From contig NC_083604.1 in assembly GCF_029168945.1 (NCBI RefSeq), positions 29,941,686-30,005,685 of the forward strand: a stretch of DNA of 64,000 bases, given 5' to 3'. The notes under the pieces are model-generated. The model did not search any database. It saw only the letters and a program-made list of their open reading frames with translations, and was not told where the DNA came from. Of this stretch, positions 1 to 11,355 are shown piece by piece; positions within the stretch are counted from its first letter, which is position 1, and each line of letters opens with the position of its first letter. Source of the stretch: Cannabis sativa (lineage: Eukaryota > Streptophyta > Magnoliopsida > Rosales > Cannabaceae). Position numbers and translations under genes: made by a program.

Positions 1-2857
1 CCCTAATCTTTTCAATAGCCTCACTCGTTCTTTGAACAACTTCAGGTCCAAGATACCTGCATTCACTAGCTTCATCCAAGTGAATAGGTGAACGTCATTT
101 CCTTCCATAAAGCATCTCATTAGGAGCCATGCCAATGGTACTCTGATAACTATTGTTATAAGAAAACTCAATCAGAGGTAGGTACTTGTTCCAAGAACCT
201 TCAAAATCCATTACACATGCCCTCAGCATATCCTCAAGTATCTGGACAGTACTTTTAGATTGACCATCGGTTTTGAGGATGAAAAGCTGTACTGAATTTT
301 AGTTTAGTACTCATTGCTTGCTGTAAGCTTCCCCAGAATTTGGATGTAAATTTGGGATCTCGATCTTAAACTATCGACTTTGGGGCACCATGAAGCCGAA
401 CTATCTCCTTGATATACAAATAATCATATTGATCCACTGTATACGTTGTTCGCACTGGTAAAAGTGTGCAGACTTCGTATATCGATCCACTATCACCCAC
501 ATAGAGTCATAGTATCCTACTGTTTTGGGCAATCCCACCAAAAAATCCATGATGATCTCTTCCCATTTCAATTCCGGAATCTTTAAAGGCTGAAGCAAAC
601 CTACCAGCCTCTAATGTTCTGCTTTAATTAGTTGACAGGTTAAGCATCTTGACACATATTCCACAATAACCCTCTTCATACCCGGCCACCAGTATAAAGC
701 TTTCACATCATGATACATTTTGGTTGTCCCCAGATGTAAGGAGTACGGTGTAGTATGAGATTCGTAAAGAATCTCTTGTCTGATATCTTTGTCAACTAAT
801 ATACAAATTTTGTTCTTGTATTGCAACAACCCATTAGATAAAAATGAAAAGTCTTTTGCCAATCCGGCCTCTAACTTCTCCTTATGCCCCTGTAACTCAA
901 GATCACTTTGTTGAGCTACTCTAATTCTTTCCAACAGATCAAACTGCAGGGTAATGTTGGCAAGATTTCCAATCACAAATTCAATTCCCACTCTAGTCAT
1001 ATCCTCAGCCAATTTTGCTGAAATCTTCATTAGTTCACAGACCTGCCCTGGTCCTTTTCGACTTAAAGCATCTGCTACCACATTTGCTTTACCAGGGTGG
1101 TAGAGAATCTCGCAGTCATAATCTTTGACCAGTTCTAACCATCGTCGTTGCCTCATATTGAAGTCCTTCTGAGTAAAAAAGTACTTGAGGCTTTTGTGAT
1201 TAGTATAAATCTCACACTTCTCACCATACAGATAGTGACGCCAAACTTTCAATGTAAAAACAACAGCTGCCAATTCAATATCATGGGTAGGATACCGCTG
1301 TTCATACTCTTTCAATTTCCTGGATGCATAAGAAATCACTTTCCCTGACTGCATAAGAACACAGCCTAACCCCCTGTTTGGATGCATCACAATAAATCAC
1401 AAACTTTTCATCACTTACTTGTAAGGTTAATACAGGAGCAGTAATCAAACTTTGCTTCAGTTCCTGAAAACTACCTTCACACTTATCAGTCCAAACAAAC
1501 TTGCAGTTCTTTCGTGTCAATTCTATTAAGGGCGTAGAAATTTTTGCAAAGCCCTCAACAAACCTTCTATAATACCCTGCCACTCCCAGGTTACTTCTAA
1601 CTTCAATTGTTGACTTAGGTTGTGGCCAGTCGCGTACCGCTTCACTTTACTAGATCCATTAGAATACCATCTTTACTTACCACATGCCCCAAGAAACTCA
1701 CTTGAGGTAACCAGAATTCACATTTCTTGAACTTGGCATACAACTTATTCTCTCTGAGACGTTGTAACACCATTCGAAGATGTCTTTCATGAGTCTCTTC
1801 TGTGTCTGAATAAATTAGAATATCATCAATAAAGACAATAACAAAATCATCCAGAAAGTCTTTGAACACTCGGTTCATCAAGTCCATAAATGCTACCGGG
1901 GCGTTTGTTAATCTGAAGGACATTACTAGAAATTCATAGTGTCCATACTGGGTTCGAAAAGCTGTCTTGGGAATATCCTCTTCTCGAATCCTCAACTGGT
2001 GATAACCAGATCAAAGATCGATCTTGGAGAAGACGGTATTTCCCTGTAGCTGATCAAATAAGTCATCTATCCTTGGCAATGGATACTTGTTCTTCACTGT
2101 CAACTTGTTTAACTCCCGATAATCAATGCACATTCGTAAAGTTCCATCCTTCTTTTTCACGAACAAAATTGGTGCACCCCAAGGTGAGGTACTTGGTCTT
2201 GTAAATTTTAAATCCATCATCCCCTGTAATTGAACTTTTAACTCTTTTAGCTCCGCAGGTTCCATCCTGTAGGGAGCTCTTGATACAGGCTCTACCCCTG
2301 GTATTAGGTCAATTTCACGTTTTGGTGGTAACCCCAGTAACTCTTCTGCAAAAACATCTAGAAATTCTCGAACCACTGGGACATGCTCCGGTCCCACTGG
2401 TGGTTCCCTGGTAATGTCCACAACATTTCCTAAGAAACCATTGCACCCTCACACAACAAATCTCTTTCCTTAAGCGCTAAAATTAAGGGAATTCGGGATC
2501 CCTGCATCTTACCCACAAATACAAAGGGGTTCTCGCCCTCAGGCTGAAAAGTTACCATTTTTCTCTTGCAATCAATAGTGGCATTGTATTTTGCAAGCCA
2601 ATCCACACCAAAAATAACATCAAAATCGTCCAAATTTAGTTCTATCAGATCAACTGATAACTCTCCTCCTTCCACAAATATTGGAAGGGATCTCACCCAC
2701 CTGCTGGAGATAACCAACTCTCCAGTAGGCAATAAAGTTCCAAAGCCTCTAGCAAGTACATCACTAGGCCTATTCAATTTCTCAATTATTCTACTTGAAA
2801 TATAAGAATGTGTCGCACTAGAATCAATCAGAACAGTCAATAAAGTTCAAGCAACAG
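1..2857 (-). pseudogene. gypsy A1 pol remnant (PR, RT, RNase H, IN)
   Basis: Broken polyprotein in several frames. The protease segment (2430-2840) has DSSATHSYIS in place of the usual D-S/T-G-A active site. RT (1642-2421) retains [10 protein letters not shown], the catalytic DD motif. RNase H (611-1583) retains [20 protein letters not shown] and [11 protein letters not shown]; a frameshift near 1375 splits it. The integrase zinc region near 611-760 keeps the paired cysteines of CLTCQ, and part of the core lies at 401-598. A1 lines up with A2 over the whole length at high similarity. Stops and frameshifts occur at several joins, so no functional product is expected. Confidence 0.9.
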
Positions 2858-4029
2858 AAAGCTGACCTGTCACAGTGGAAGGGCCAGCATCAGCCTCGGC
2901 CTGTGTTAGGGCAAACACCCGGGCAGGAGTAGGTGTATCATCCTTGTTTTGCTCTGGTCGTAGCAGCTGTGGGCAATTCCTCTTCATGTGACCCACTACC
3001 CCACAGTAGAAACAGGCCCTGGCCTAACACTCGCCCTGGTGGCGCCTTTTAAACCTCAGATATTCAAGAAGAGTCCGCAAATTTTGATCCCACCACGATG
3101 AAAACCTTAGTTACCTGGAACCTTTTTTTTGGGCCTGTAGCTAATGATTCATTAGGGCTTTTCTTGCGGTCACCGGGGTTAGTACCCCTTCCAAAACCAA
3201 CACTAGATGTCTGCTTCCATGAATCTCCTCTAGCAATATTTTTCTTTCGTATCTAATCTTCTGCACCCTTAGAAACTAGGGCCAATTCAACTATCTGGGC
3301 ATAAGTTCAAGCAACCCCAGGTTGTTTAGAAGCAACAATCACATCCTGCCCGATATGTTCATCCAACCCTTGAATAAACTTTGCTTTTCTAGAAGCTTCA
3401 TTAGCCACCTCATCTGAAGCAAATTTTGCCAGTCGATCAAACTTAGTGGCATACTCTGTCACTTTCATACAACCCTAGGTCAATCGTATAAACTCTTTTG
3501 CCTTTGCTGCCCAAATAGACTTATTATAGTACTTCTCATAAAACATGGTCCGGAAGGCATCCCAGGTCATGTTATTCAGGTCATCACCCTGAGACACAAT
3601 CTCCCACCAAATACGGGCATCATCTCGCAACATATAGATAGCACACCTGACCCGATCATTATCCTTGACCCGCATAAAATAAAAAATCGATGCTATCATA
3701 CTCATCCACTGCTACACCTTGAGTGGATCAGCACCACCGTCAAACACTGGCGGGTTCTGCTTCCTGAATCGCTCACACAACGGTTTGAAACGATTCCTTG
3801 CATTTAGTGGCACTAACAGAGGTGCCAGAGGATTATGATTAGGGTTTAGAGCAGGCTAAGCTCGCTGCTCCCTCAATTTTCTAATTTGTTCACCCTGCTG
3901 CCGGATAGTCTCTTGCATCGCACTATACAACTCTTCCCAGTTTGGTGGTGGTGGAGGGTTCTCACGTTCACCAGCAACCCCGAGCCTAGCTAGCTCGCAG
4001 TTACCTCTACCATTTTGCCTCGGGTGCAT
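2858..4029 (-). pseudogene. gypsy A1 gag remnant
   Basis: A minus-strand ATG at 4029 begins MHPRQNGRG, the same start as in A2. The best-kept stretch (3475-3705) is a retrotransposon gag core with the RIWWEIVSQG tryptophan pair. A CCHC zinc knuckle (CFYCGVVGHMKRNC) is readable near 2967-3015. Stops interrupt the frame, for example near 3475 and 3855. Gag would form the capsid and bind element RNA; this copy is not translatable as a whole. Confidence 0.85.
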
Positions 4030-4255
4030 AATCTATACACCTGCAGTCACTTTTCAGGTAATAACAATACTTATAAGTATTTCCATATATCATAATCCTT
4101 TCTGCACATTTCAAATATTAACACAATTTAGATAATCAGGCAATAAGAAAGTTAACAAACTATCTATTAATTAAAAGCTTACTAAACAATGAGTCGAACG
4201 AGTCCTCGTAGCAAATGTACAGATCAAACCAACTTTCAGGATCTAAAAACCTTGG

Positions 4256-4268
4256 CACTCTGATACCA
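4256..4268 (-). other. Primer-binding site of gypsy A1
   Basis: On the minus strand TGGTATCAGAGTG follows the LTR end after a 3-base spacer. It matches the 3' end of plant initiator tRNA-Met, the usual minus-strand primer for these elements. It fixes the element's orientation and the 5' LTR edge at 4272. Confidence 0.9.
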
Positions 4269-4271
4269 TGT

Positions 4272-6390
4272 TGTAACGCTCTGTCCAGCAGGGACGCCAC
4301 ATGTGTGTTATTTTTGTTTATAAAATTCTTATTTAAAAACTATATAATTATACCAAAAGTGTGGGTAATTAAATTTTTGATAATTAAAATCAAGCATATA
4401 AAAATTTCTTTATAGTAAAAGATAAGTAATGAGAACTACGGGGACCCGCTGTTTCCAAAATATTACAAACTAGTTTATTAGTACTTTTAGAACATACACT
4501 TTGCATTCCAAAAATATATTCAAAATAGAGCATCCTGTTCACTGGCCTGTGCCACTGCGGCTGATATGTACATTGCTGCTACGACCTCGAACTCGTAGCT
4601 GCTCAACCTTTGCTTTCCCTTTACCTACACCATAAAGCACCCGTGAGTCATAGAGACTCAGCAAGAAAAGTGAATAAAACAATAACCAGTAATATTCATT
4701 AATTCAATCTCATATCAACATGCTTACACATTTACACAATATCTTAAACACACAATCCCGGTACTTTATAAAGTACCCCTTTACCATTCGTTAACCACGA
4801 GCTGAATATGTCACTATCATTACCCGATGAAGCAAACGATAAGTAAGAAACCTATACGCAGTTTCAAGAGTAATTATTCACAACGGTAATAACCGCTTCC
4901 AACCCTCGGTCACAAGAGAGACTCAACAAACATTTAATTGGAACCTTGATAATAATCAAGGCTATAACCATTCAACCGCTAACATTTAGCCACATACGGT
5001 GCTTACCATTTTTCTTACCTCAATTCAGAACTCAAGTGTGTGTGAGCCAACCTCAGTGGAAGGATACTTGACAATCTCGGGTCCTATGTCATTACAAAAG
5101 TAAATCAATAAGGCTCTATTCCAAAACACTGTCTAAAACACGCATAAAATAACCTAGGGTTTTCTACCCAATCTTATGGTGAAAACACCCTAAAATAAAA
5201 TACATCTTTTGGCTCTAATCTATTTCTCATACTATAGAGCTCTTCATAATCTTCGAAACGGTATATAGAATTTCTAAACCGGACACCCGAGTGAAAAGTT
5301 ATGGCTAAAATACGAAAAATCGGGGATTCTTGAAAACTGACCATCCAGAATTCCGGTTGGTGCAGCCCTACCATCTGGAATTTCGGTTCACCACAACAGA
5401 AACTCGAAAATTTCAGCTCTTCAAAGTCTCAAAACTTGCTCCAAACCTAACCAATTGTTCCCAAACTATACAGAACAGTATAATAACCATAACACAACAT
5501 ATTCCAAGCTTTAAAACACAATAATTCAATCTCTAACTCAAAATCACATGTTCAAGTGAAGAAAACTTAATTTTAAGCTTCATCCAATGCAACTCAAGTC
5601 AACCAGCCCCGGAAACCACCCAAATCAATTTTTAGCATACTCAAAAATCTTAACTAAACATAACCCTAATTTACTTTAAGTCCTACAGCTACTAAAACAC
5701 AAAACATTACTCCAAAACCAATTAAATTCTTAGAACAAAGCATAGAACTTACCTTGATTGCTTCTATAGGTTAGGCTTAGGTTCTACAAGCTACTTCAAT
5801 TCAAGAGAAATGGTGAAGTTTGCTCCTTTGCTGGCTGGTTTTTGTTCACACGAAGGGGAGAAGAAGGAGAAGAAGAAAAAGTTTGGTTTCTTGCCTTGGA
5901 ATCTTTTCCCTTAAATAGGGTTTCTTTTTCTTATCTAATTTATTTTCCTATTTTTTTTAAAAGTCAGCCCTTAACAATTAAAATATAAAATCCCTATTCT
6001 AAAGAATGACTAAATTACCCTCCAAGAAACTTAAATTTTAAAATAACTTAGGGGCATTATGGTAATTTTACTAATCCAACAAACCGACATTCTAAAATTC
6101 TAAACTAGTTTGGAATATCCTCAAAATAATTCTCCCATTAATGTCGTGACACTTCTGATCACATGGCTAAATTTCCATAGTCGTCGGGCCCGATAAAATA
6201 TTTTTATTTCAAAAATAGTATCCTCGATAACCACATATCTCAATATAATCTCCGTAATTAATAAATTACGCTATATATATCATTCAATAAATTCTTAGTA
6301 GTTACCCTAAGTAAGATCATAATCTTACTATAATTACATATTTAATAAATATGTCTATTTAAATTTTATTTTATTTTCCGGGATATTACA
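4272..6390 (-). repeat. 5' LTR of gypsy A1
   Basis: Begins TGTAACGCTCTGTCCAGC and ends GGATATTACA on the plus strand, with TG...CA ends, 2119 bp. It is homologous to both LTRs of A2. CTG/CAG triplets that are altered in one or other A2 LTR are mostly intact here. The ORF-like stretches inside are not conserved genes. Confidence 0.92.
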
Positions 6391-6640
6391 AAGGAAAGAT
6401 TGCCGGACACTTCAACTCAAAGGTGAAAAGTCATACCTTCGACGTTGGTGATCTTGTTCTGCGAAGACTATTCACAACTTCCCAGGAACTGGGAGTGGGG
6501 TGCTTGGCCCGAACTGGGAAGGCCCCTACGAGATACTGGAGAAAGTGGGACAAGGTCCTTTTTAGGTCAAAAAAATAGACGGATCAAGGGTCCCCAAGGC
6601 CTGGAATGCAGATCATTAGCACTGATATTACAAATAGGCA
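6391..6640 (+). pseudogene. Tat-lineage gypsy integrase C-terminal fragment
   Basis: Conceptual translation in shifting frames gives HTFDVGDLVLRR, then VLGPNWEGPYEILEKVG, then DGSRVPKAWNADH. This is the C-terminal module (VGDLVL, GPNWEGPY, WNxxH) of Tat/Retand-type integrases. One frameshift lies near 6498 and a stop near 6564. The upstream part of the element was separated by gypsy A1. Confidence 0.82.
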
Positions 6641-7482
6641 ATGGACACCAGGTACTGACACAATTTGGAGTATTTTTTTGTAAATAGTCTATGTAATTAA
6701 CTTTTGAATCGATGGCTTTAGCCATCATGCAATGAGAACAAAAGTATTTTATGTTTACACTTTACGCTTTACATTTTTTTAGGCCAAAAGCTATGTTTTA
6801 AACAAGTGATGAGGAAGGTGGAGACATCCACACTTCTCAGCTCACTTAGGTGGTATCATGCCTAGCTTACTATGCCCCCAAATAACGTATTGTAACGTAT
6901 TGTGTGTTGCCTTTTTTTGTTTTGTTTACTTTTTTTTGCTGATGAGTTATTTGCTTAGTATAAAATACACTTTCAACAAAATTCCTTTGAAAATGAAAAC
7001 CTCTTGAATCCCTTCTCAAAGCTTAAATAAATACACTCAATTTGAAAGAAGAAGAGTTTTCAGCTAAAATTCCCTAAAATGGGAAGTACTCACTTGGATT
7101 CCATCTTGAAAACTTTTAAAATAGAGTCGTATAAAAAGTTTAGAACTTTTAAGGCTTCTCTTGAACTCCTAGAAATTTTAGTGTTATCCTGACCACGAAA
7201 TTACCATCTGAAGTCTATAGAGTGTGAAACCAGCCTTCTTAGATAAAAAGGCCAATACTGCCGAAAAATATCAAAGCTCTGTGATCATTAAGTAATTCGA
7301 GAATAGCATAGAAAACCATCAATGCTTTCAGCAGCTTTAGTTGGCTGAAGAAATTTTCAAAGGGTCAAGACCAAAACAATCCCACCAAGCAAAAAGGTAC
7401 TTCCTAAAGTACCTCCTAAGCAGTAGAGGGATAAAGAGTCTACCAATGTCATAAGGTTTGGAGTGATAGCCGTTGGAAACAC
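6641..7482 (+). other. Noncoding region downstream of Tat pol
   Basis: AT-rich sequence without a convincing frame, between the pol end and the inserted copia-1 LTR. Tat-lineage elements characteristically have a long region here. The sequence continues at 9350 after the solo LTR. I see no tRNA, promoter or repeat array in it. Confidence 0.55.
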
Positions 7483-9349
7483 TGTTGGGTTTTATGCCCT
7501 AAATAAAACTCTATTTCAATGTAATCCAGATTAATCAATATCAATAAAGTAACAGAAGTATCTTTCATTCATTTGTATATGTTTTGGTTCACTTAATCAA
7601 TTGTTTGTCTATTTGATTTATAAATTCATCCAAACCCCTTTCACATACTTGATCATGTTTATTGTGTTGTCAACACAGTGGAAAGTAAACATGACTATGT
7701 GAATAAAGTATTACTAGATTTATCAGAACACTAGGTTTTATTGATATGACAATCTACAACAGAGTCTACTTGCATTTGGAGAAATACTATGTTCTTTCCA
7801 GAACATTGGTTAAAGTAAAGCTCAGGCTGGATGCATGGAGTATGCATTGGAATGGACCGATATTGAACTTTGAAATAGATTTATAAAACTTACCGTAAAT
7901 ATCTATTCAATTCAATATCACTAAGTTGATCCTAGATCACATGATCGAAATCCTGATATGGTTAGGCTCAATCTCAAGAATGTTATTCGTGTTCTTTGAT
8001 TTGTTAGTTAAGCCTACTTTGGGTCAAGGTAATACATACATTTTGGGAACACGGTAGTGCGATTGAGTGGGAACGCTAACATAAATATGGAATCTATAGC
8101 TTCTATCTGGCGAATAGTAAGCAAAGGGTTATTTCCTTCGAGCTTAACCAAACGAGATAAATGATTGAGTACTCATTTCACTTAGTTGAAATATCATTTA
8201 TACAGGGTTAAGTGTTTTAAGGATAAAATACATTGTAGGGTGTTACGGTAATTTAGTCCCTTTACAGTGTAAATCATCCATATAGAGGATCATTGATCAC
8301 ATTAGGATTATAACAATGGATAACTAATGATGTGTCTATATGGTGGAACATATAGAGCATTCTATATACTGAGAGTGCAATTCTAAGTTTTATGCGTGGA
8401 TTCAACGAAGAATTAATAAGTCAGTGAATTTAAGTAGTAAATTCTAGATCTGCTAATTGGATGCTCGGATATATAGACCCATGGTCCCCCCACTAGTTGA
8501 GATAATATTACTTGTAAGACTCATTTAATTGATTTTAATTAATCAATTATAATTGTCAAGATGGACTGTGTCTATTTGAGAATTTATCACTTATTAAGGG
8601 CAAAACAGTAAATAGAGATTTTGAAGGGCATATTTATTAATTCGGAAACTTTAATTAGTTTTATTATTAATAAAATAAATCAGAATATATTATTTGATAA
8701 TTAATTTTAAATAATTAAATAATTAGATTTGACATTTATGTGGTTGAACAAAGGAATTGGCTGTTTTTGACAAAACAGGAAACTATCAATGTAGGAAAAG
8801 GAAAGTTGGAGAAGTGACAAGCCTTGTTTCCACAATGCCTAGGCCGGCCACGTAAGCTTCCTTTTCTCATTGATTTTTTCAATTTTAAATGACAATTAAT
8901 TCAACCATAGCCCTGGGTGGTCTTCTATAAATAGAAGGCAAAGGCTTCAGTTTTGAACACACATTATTCTGACAGAATTTTTTCACTCAAAACTCTCTCT
9001 GAGCCACCACCCTCTCTCTCTATATTCCTTCACTATTTCGAAATCTATAAGTATTAGAGTAGTTCCCACACACATCAAGTAATACCTCAATCATAGTGAG
9101 GAAGGCTGTGTAGAATTCAGAAACAACAAAGAAGGACTATCGGGCTCAGATCTTGATTATACTCTGCTACAGAAAGGAATCAAGGGTTAGAGATTTGAGT
9201 GGGAGGAGACATATATTCCTCTGCACCCAATGTAATATTTCTGATACTTTTATGTGTTTAATTTTCATCGTTTTAGAAGTTCATATTTAGGTTGTTAAAT
9301 CAACATACTTGTGAGTAGATCTAAGTTCCTTGTAAAATAACTTCCAACA
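7483..9349 (+). repeat. Solo LTR, copia-1 family
   Basis: 1867 bp, from TGTTGGGTTTTATGCCC to AACTTCCAACA, with short inverted ends TGTTGG/CCAACA. It closely matches the complete LTR at 36616-38481 with a few percent substitutions. Flanking pentamers are AACAC (7478-7482) and ACCAC (9350-9354), a one-mismatch target duplication. No internal region adjoins it, so it is a solo LTR, normally formed by LTR-LTR recombination. The right flank is the same as that of the LTR ending at 38481. Confidence 0.93.
8926..8934 (+). promoter_or_regulatory. TATA box of copia-1 solo LTR
   Basis: TATAAATAG sits in the distal half of the LTR and is conserved at 38061-38069 and in reverse near 59977. This is the expected position of the U3 promoter of a copia LTR. 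Activity is inferred. Confidence 0.65.
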
Positions 9350-9433
9350 ACCACACACTTTAAAAGAGTGTAAGAAGACAGCCCTTAACCAAAACTGCGT
9401 ATGCCAACGAATAAAGTTAAGAGTTGAAAATAT
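9350..9433. other. Tat-derived flank (H1), first part
   Basis: 84 bp between the solo LTR and copia-2. It is repeated at 38482-38565 with about three changes. In that second copy it runs straight on into the sequence found here only after copia-2, at 28687. This shows it is a duplicated host segment and that copia-2 arrived later. Confidence 0.85.
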
Positions 9434-11355
9434 TGTTGGAATTTATTTTACCAGGATCTTAGATCTACTCACAAGTATGTTTATTAACACCCTAAATATG
9501 AACTTTCTAAAACGATGACATAAAAACATATAAAGTTTAGGAAACCTTACATTTTGTGCAGCGAAATAATATGACTCCTTCCATTCAGATATCTAGCCCT
9601 TGATTCCTTTCTGTAGCAGAGCATTATCAATATATGAACCTGGATCTCTTTCTCTGAATCTTTGATACTGAAACTCCTTCTTGCTGAAAGTCTTTCTTCA
9701 CGATCTTCCTCACTATGATTGAGGTATCACTTGCTGTGTGTGGGCACTACTCTTACACTAAGAATTTCGAAATCTCAATGAGGAAGAGAGAGAGAGAGAG
9801 AGGGTTCGGCCAAAGATAGGGAGAGAGAGAGGCTCAGTTTTTTCTGAATCAAAAGTGTCAGAAGAAAAGTGTAATTTTCCTGAAGCCTTCACTATCTATT
9901 TATAGCATTCCACTAAGGTTAGGTTTAAATTATTTGGCATTAAAATAATGAAAATATCAGAGGGAAAAACCCTACAAAAGTGGCCGGCCCTACACAATTG
10001 ATTTGGGCCTCACTTTTTGCAATTTTGCAGTTTTATCTTTTCTGCATCTGATTTTCTCAAAAACGCCAATTTTCTAATTCAACCATTTAAATGCCAATTC
10101 TAACTATTTAATAACTATAAATAATTATTAAATAATATTGTCATTTATCATATTTATTAATTGAACCATACAAAGTATCATAATTAACAAATATGCCCCT
10201 AAAACTCTTTCCTTACAATTTCGCCCTTACTTAGTGAAAAATTCACAAATAGACTATATATATTTAATAATTATTTATAAAACTTACCGTAAATAATTAT
10301 TGATTAATCAAAACCAATTATATGAGTCTTACAAGTAATATTATCTCAACTAGTGCGGGGACCATGGGTCTATATAGCCGAGCTTCCAATAAGTAGATCA
10401 AGAATTTAGCACTAAAATTCACTAACTTATTAATTCTTCGTTGAATCCACACATAGAACTTAGAATTGCACTCTCAGTATATAGAATGCTCTATATGTTC
10501 CACCATATAGATGCATCATAAGTTATCCATTGTTATAATCCTAATGCGATCAATGATCCTCTATATGAATGATCTACACTGTAAAGGGATTAAATTACCG
10601 TTACACCCTACAATGTATTTATTCCTTAAAACACTTGACCCCGTATAAATGACATTTCAGCTTATGTGAAATGAGTACTCCACCATTTATGTTCGTTTGG
10701 TAAAGCTCAAAGGAGATCATCCTTTGCTTACTATTCGCCAGATAGAAGCTATAGATTCCATGTTTATGCTAGCGCTCCCACTCTATTGCACTACCGTGTT
10801 CCCAAAATGTACGTATCACCCTGACCTAAAAGTAGGCTTAACTAACAAATCAAAGAACACGAATAGCCTTTCAAGATTGAGCCTAATCATAACAGGATTA
10901 AGAACATTTGATCTAGGATCAACTAGGCGATATTGACTTGAATAGATATTACGGTAAGTTTAATAAATCTAAGTCAAAGTTCAATATCGGTCCCTTCCGA
11001 TGCATACTCCATGCATCCAACCTGAGCTTTACTTTAACCAATGCTCTGGAAAGAAAATAGCACTTCTCCAAATGCAAGTAGACTTTGTTGTAGATTATCA
11101 TATCAGTAAAATCCTATATCTGATAAATTTAGGAAACTTTATTCACGTAGTCATGTTTACTTTCCAATGTGTTGACGGCACAATAAACAGGATCAAGTAT
11201 GTGAAAAGGGTTTCAGATGAATTTATACATTATGTAGATATAATCATGAAATAAATCATGTGAACCATGGAACATTAAATGTTATCTCTGATCTATATTA
11301 ATAAGTAAATCTGATTATATTGAAATGAGTTTTATTTAGGGCATAAAACCCAACA
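9434..11355 (-). repeat. 3' LTR of copia-2 copy 1
   Basis: 1922 bp, from TGTTGGAATTTATTTTACC to GGCATAAAACCCAACA on the plus strand (reverse of element sense). It is paired with 26793-28686. It contains TATTTATAG near 9897 (a TATA box on the minus strand) and a GA-rich stretch at 9780-9830. A segment at about 10255-10300 differs completely from the other LTR (see findings). Confidence 0.92.

Larger units (their letters stand above)
1..6390 (-). mobile_element. Ty3/gypsy LTR retrotransposon A1 (Tekay-like), truncated by window edge
   Basis: Minus-strand element. Reading leftward from its 5' LTR (4272-6390) come a primer-binding site, gag, protease, reverse transcriptase, RNase H and integrase. 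The window begins inside the integrase C-terminal region, so the 3' LTR and left target duplication are outside. The order PR-RT-RH-IN defines Ty3/gypsy. The related copy A2 ends in a chromodomain-like tail, and with 2.1 kb LTRs this suggests the Tekay/Del chromovirus lineage (inference). All coding frames are interrupted, so it is dead. It abuts Tat-lineage sequence at 6391, which it presumably entered. Confidence 0.93.

Noticed and set aside
6445..6687. 80-codon open frame as a gene
   Set aside because: It runs in a different frame from the recognisable Tat integrase motifs over the same bases; it is a shadow of that remnant.
10697..10936. 79-codon frame recurring at 28028-28267, 45378-45617 and partly 37070-37285, plus an 84-codon frame recurring at 11000, 28331 and 63496
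   Set aside because: All lie antisense in the U3 part of copia LTRs. They recur because the LTRs are homologous; lengths vary with single substitutions and no domain is visible.
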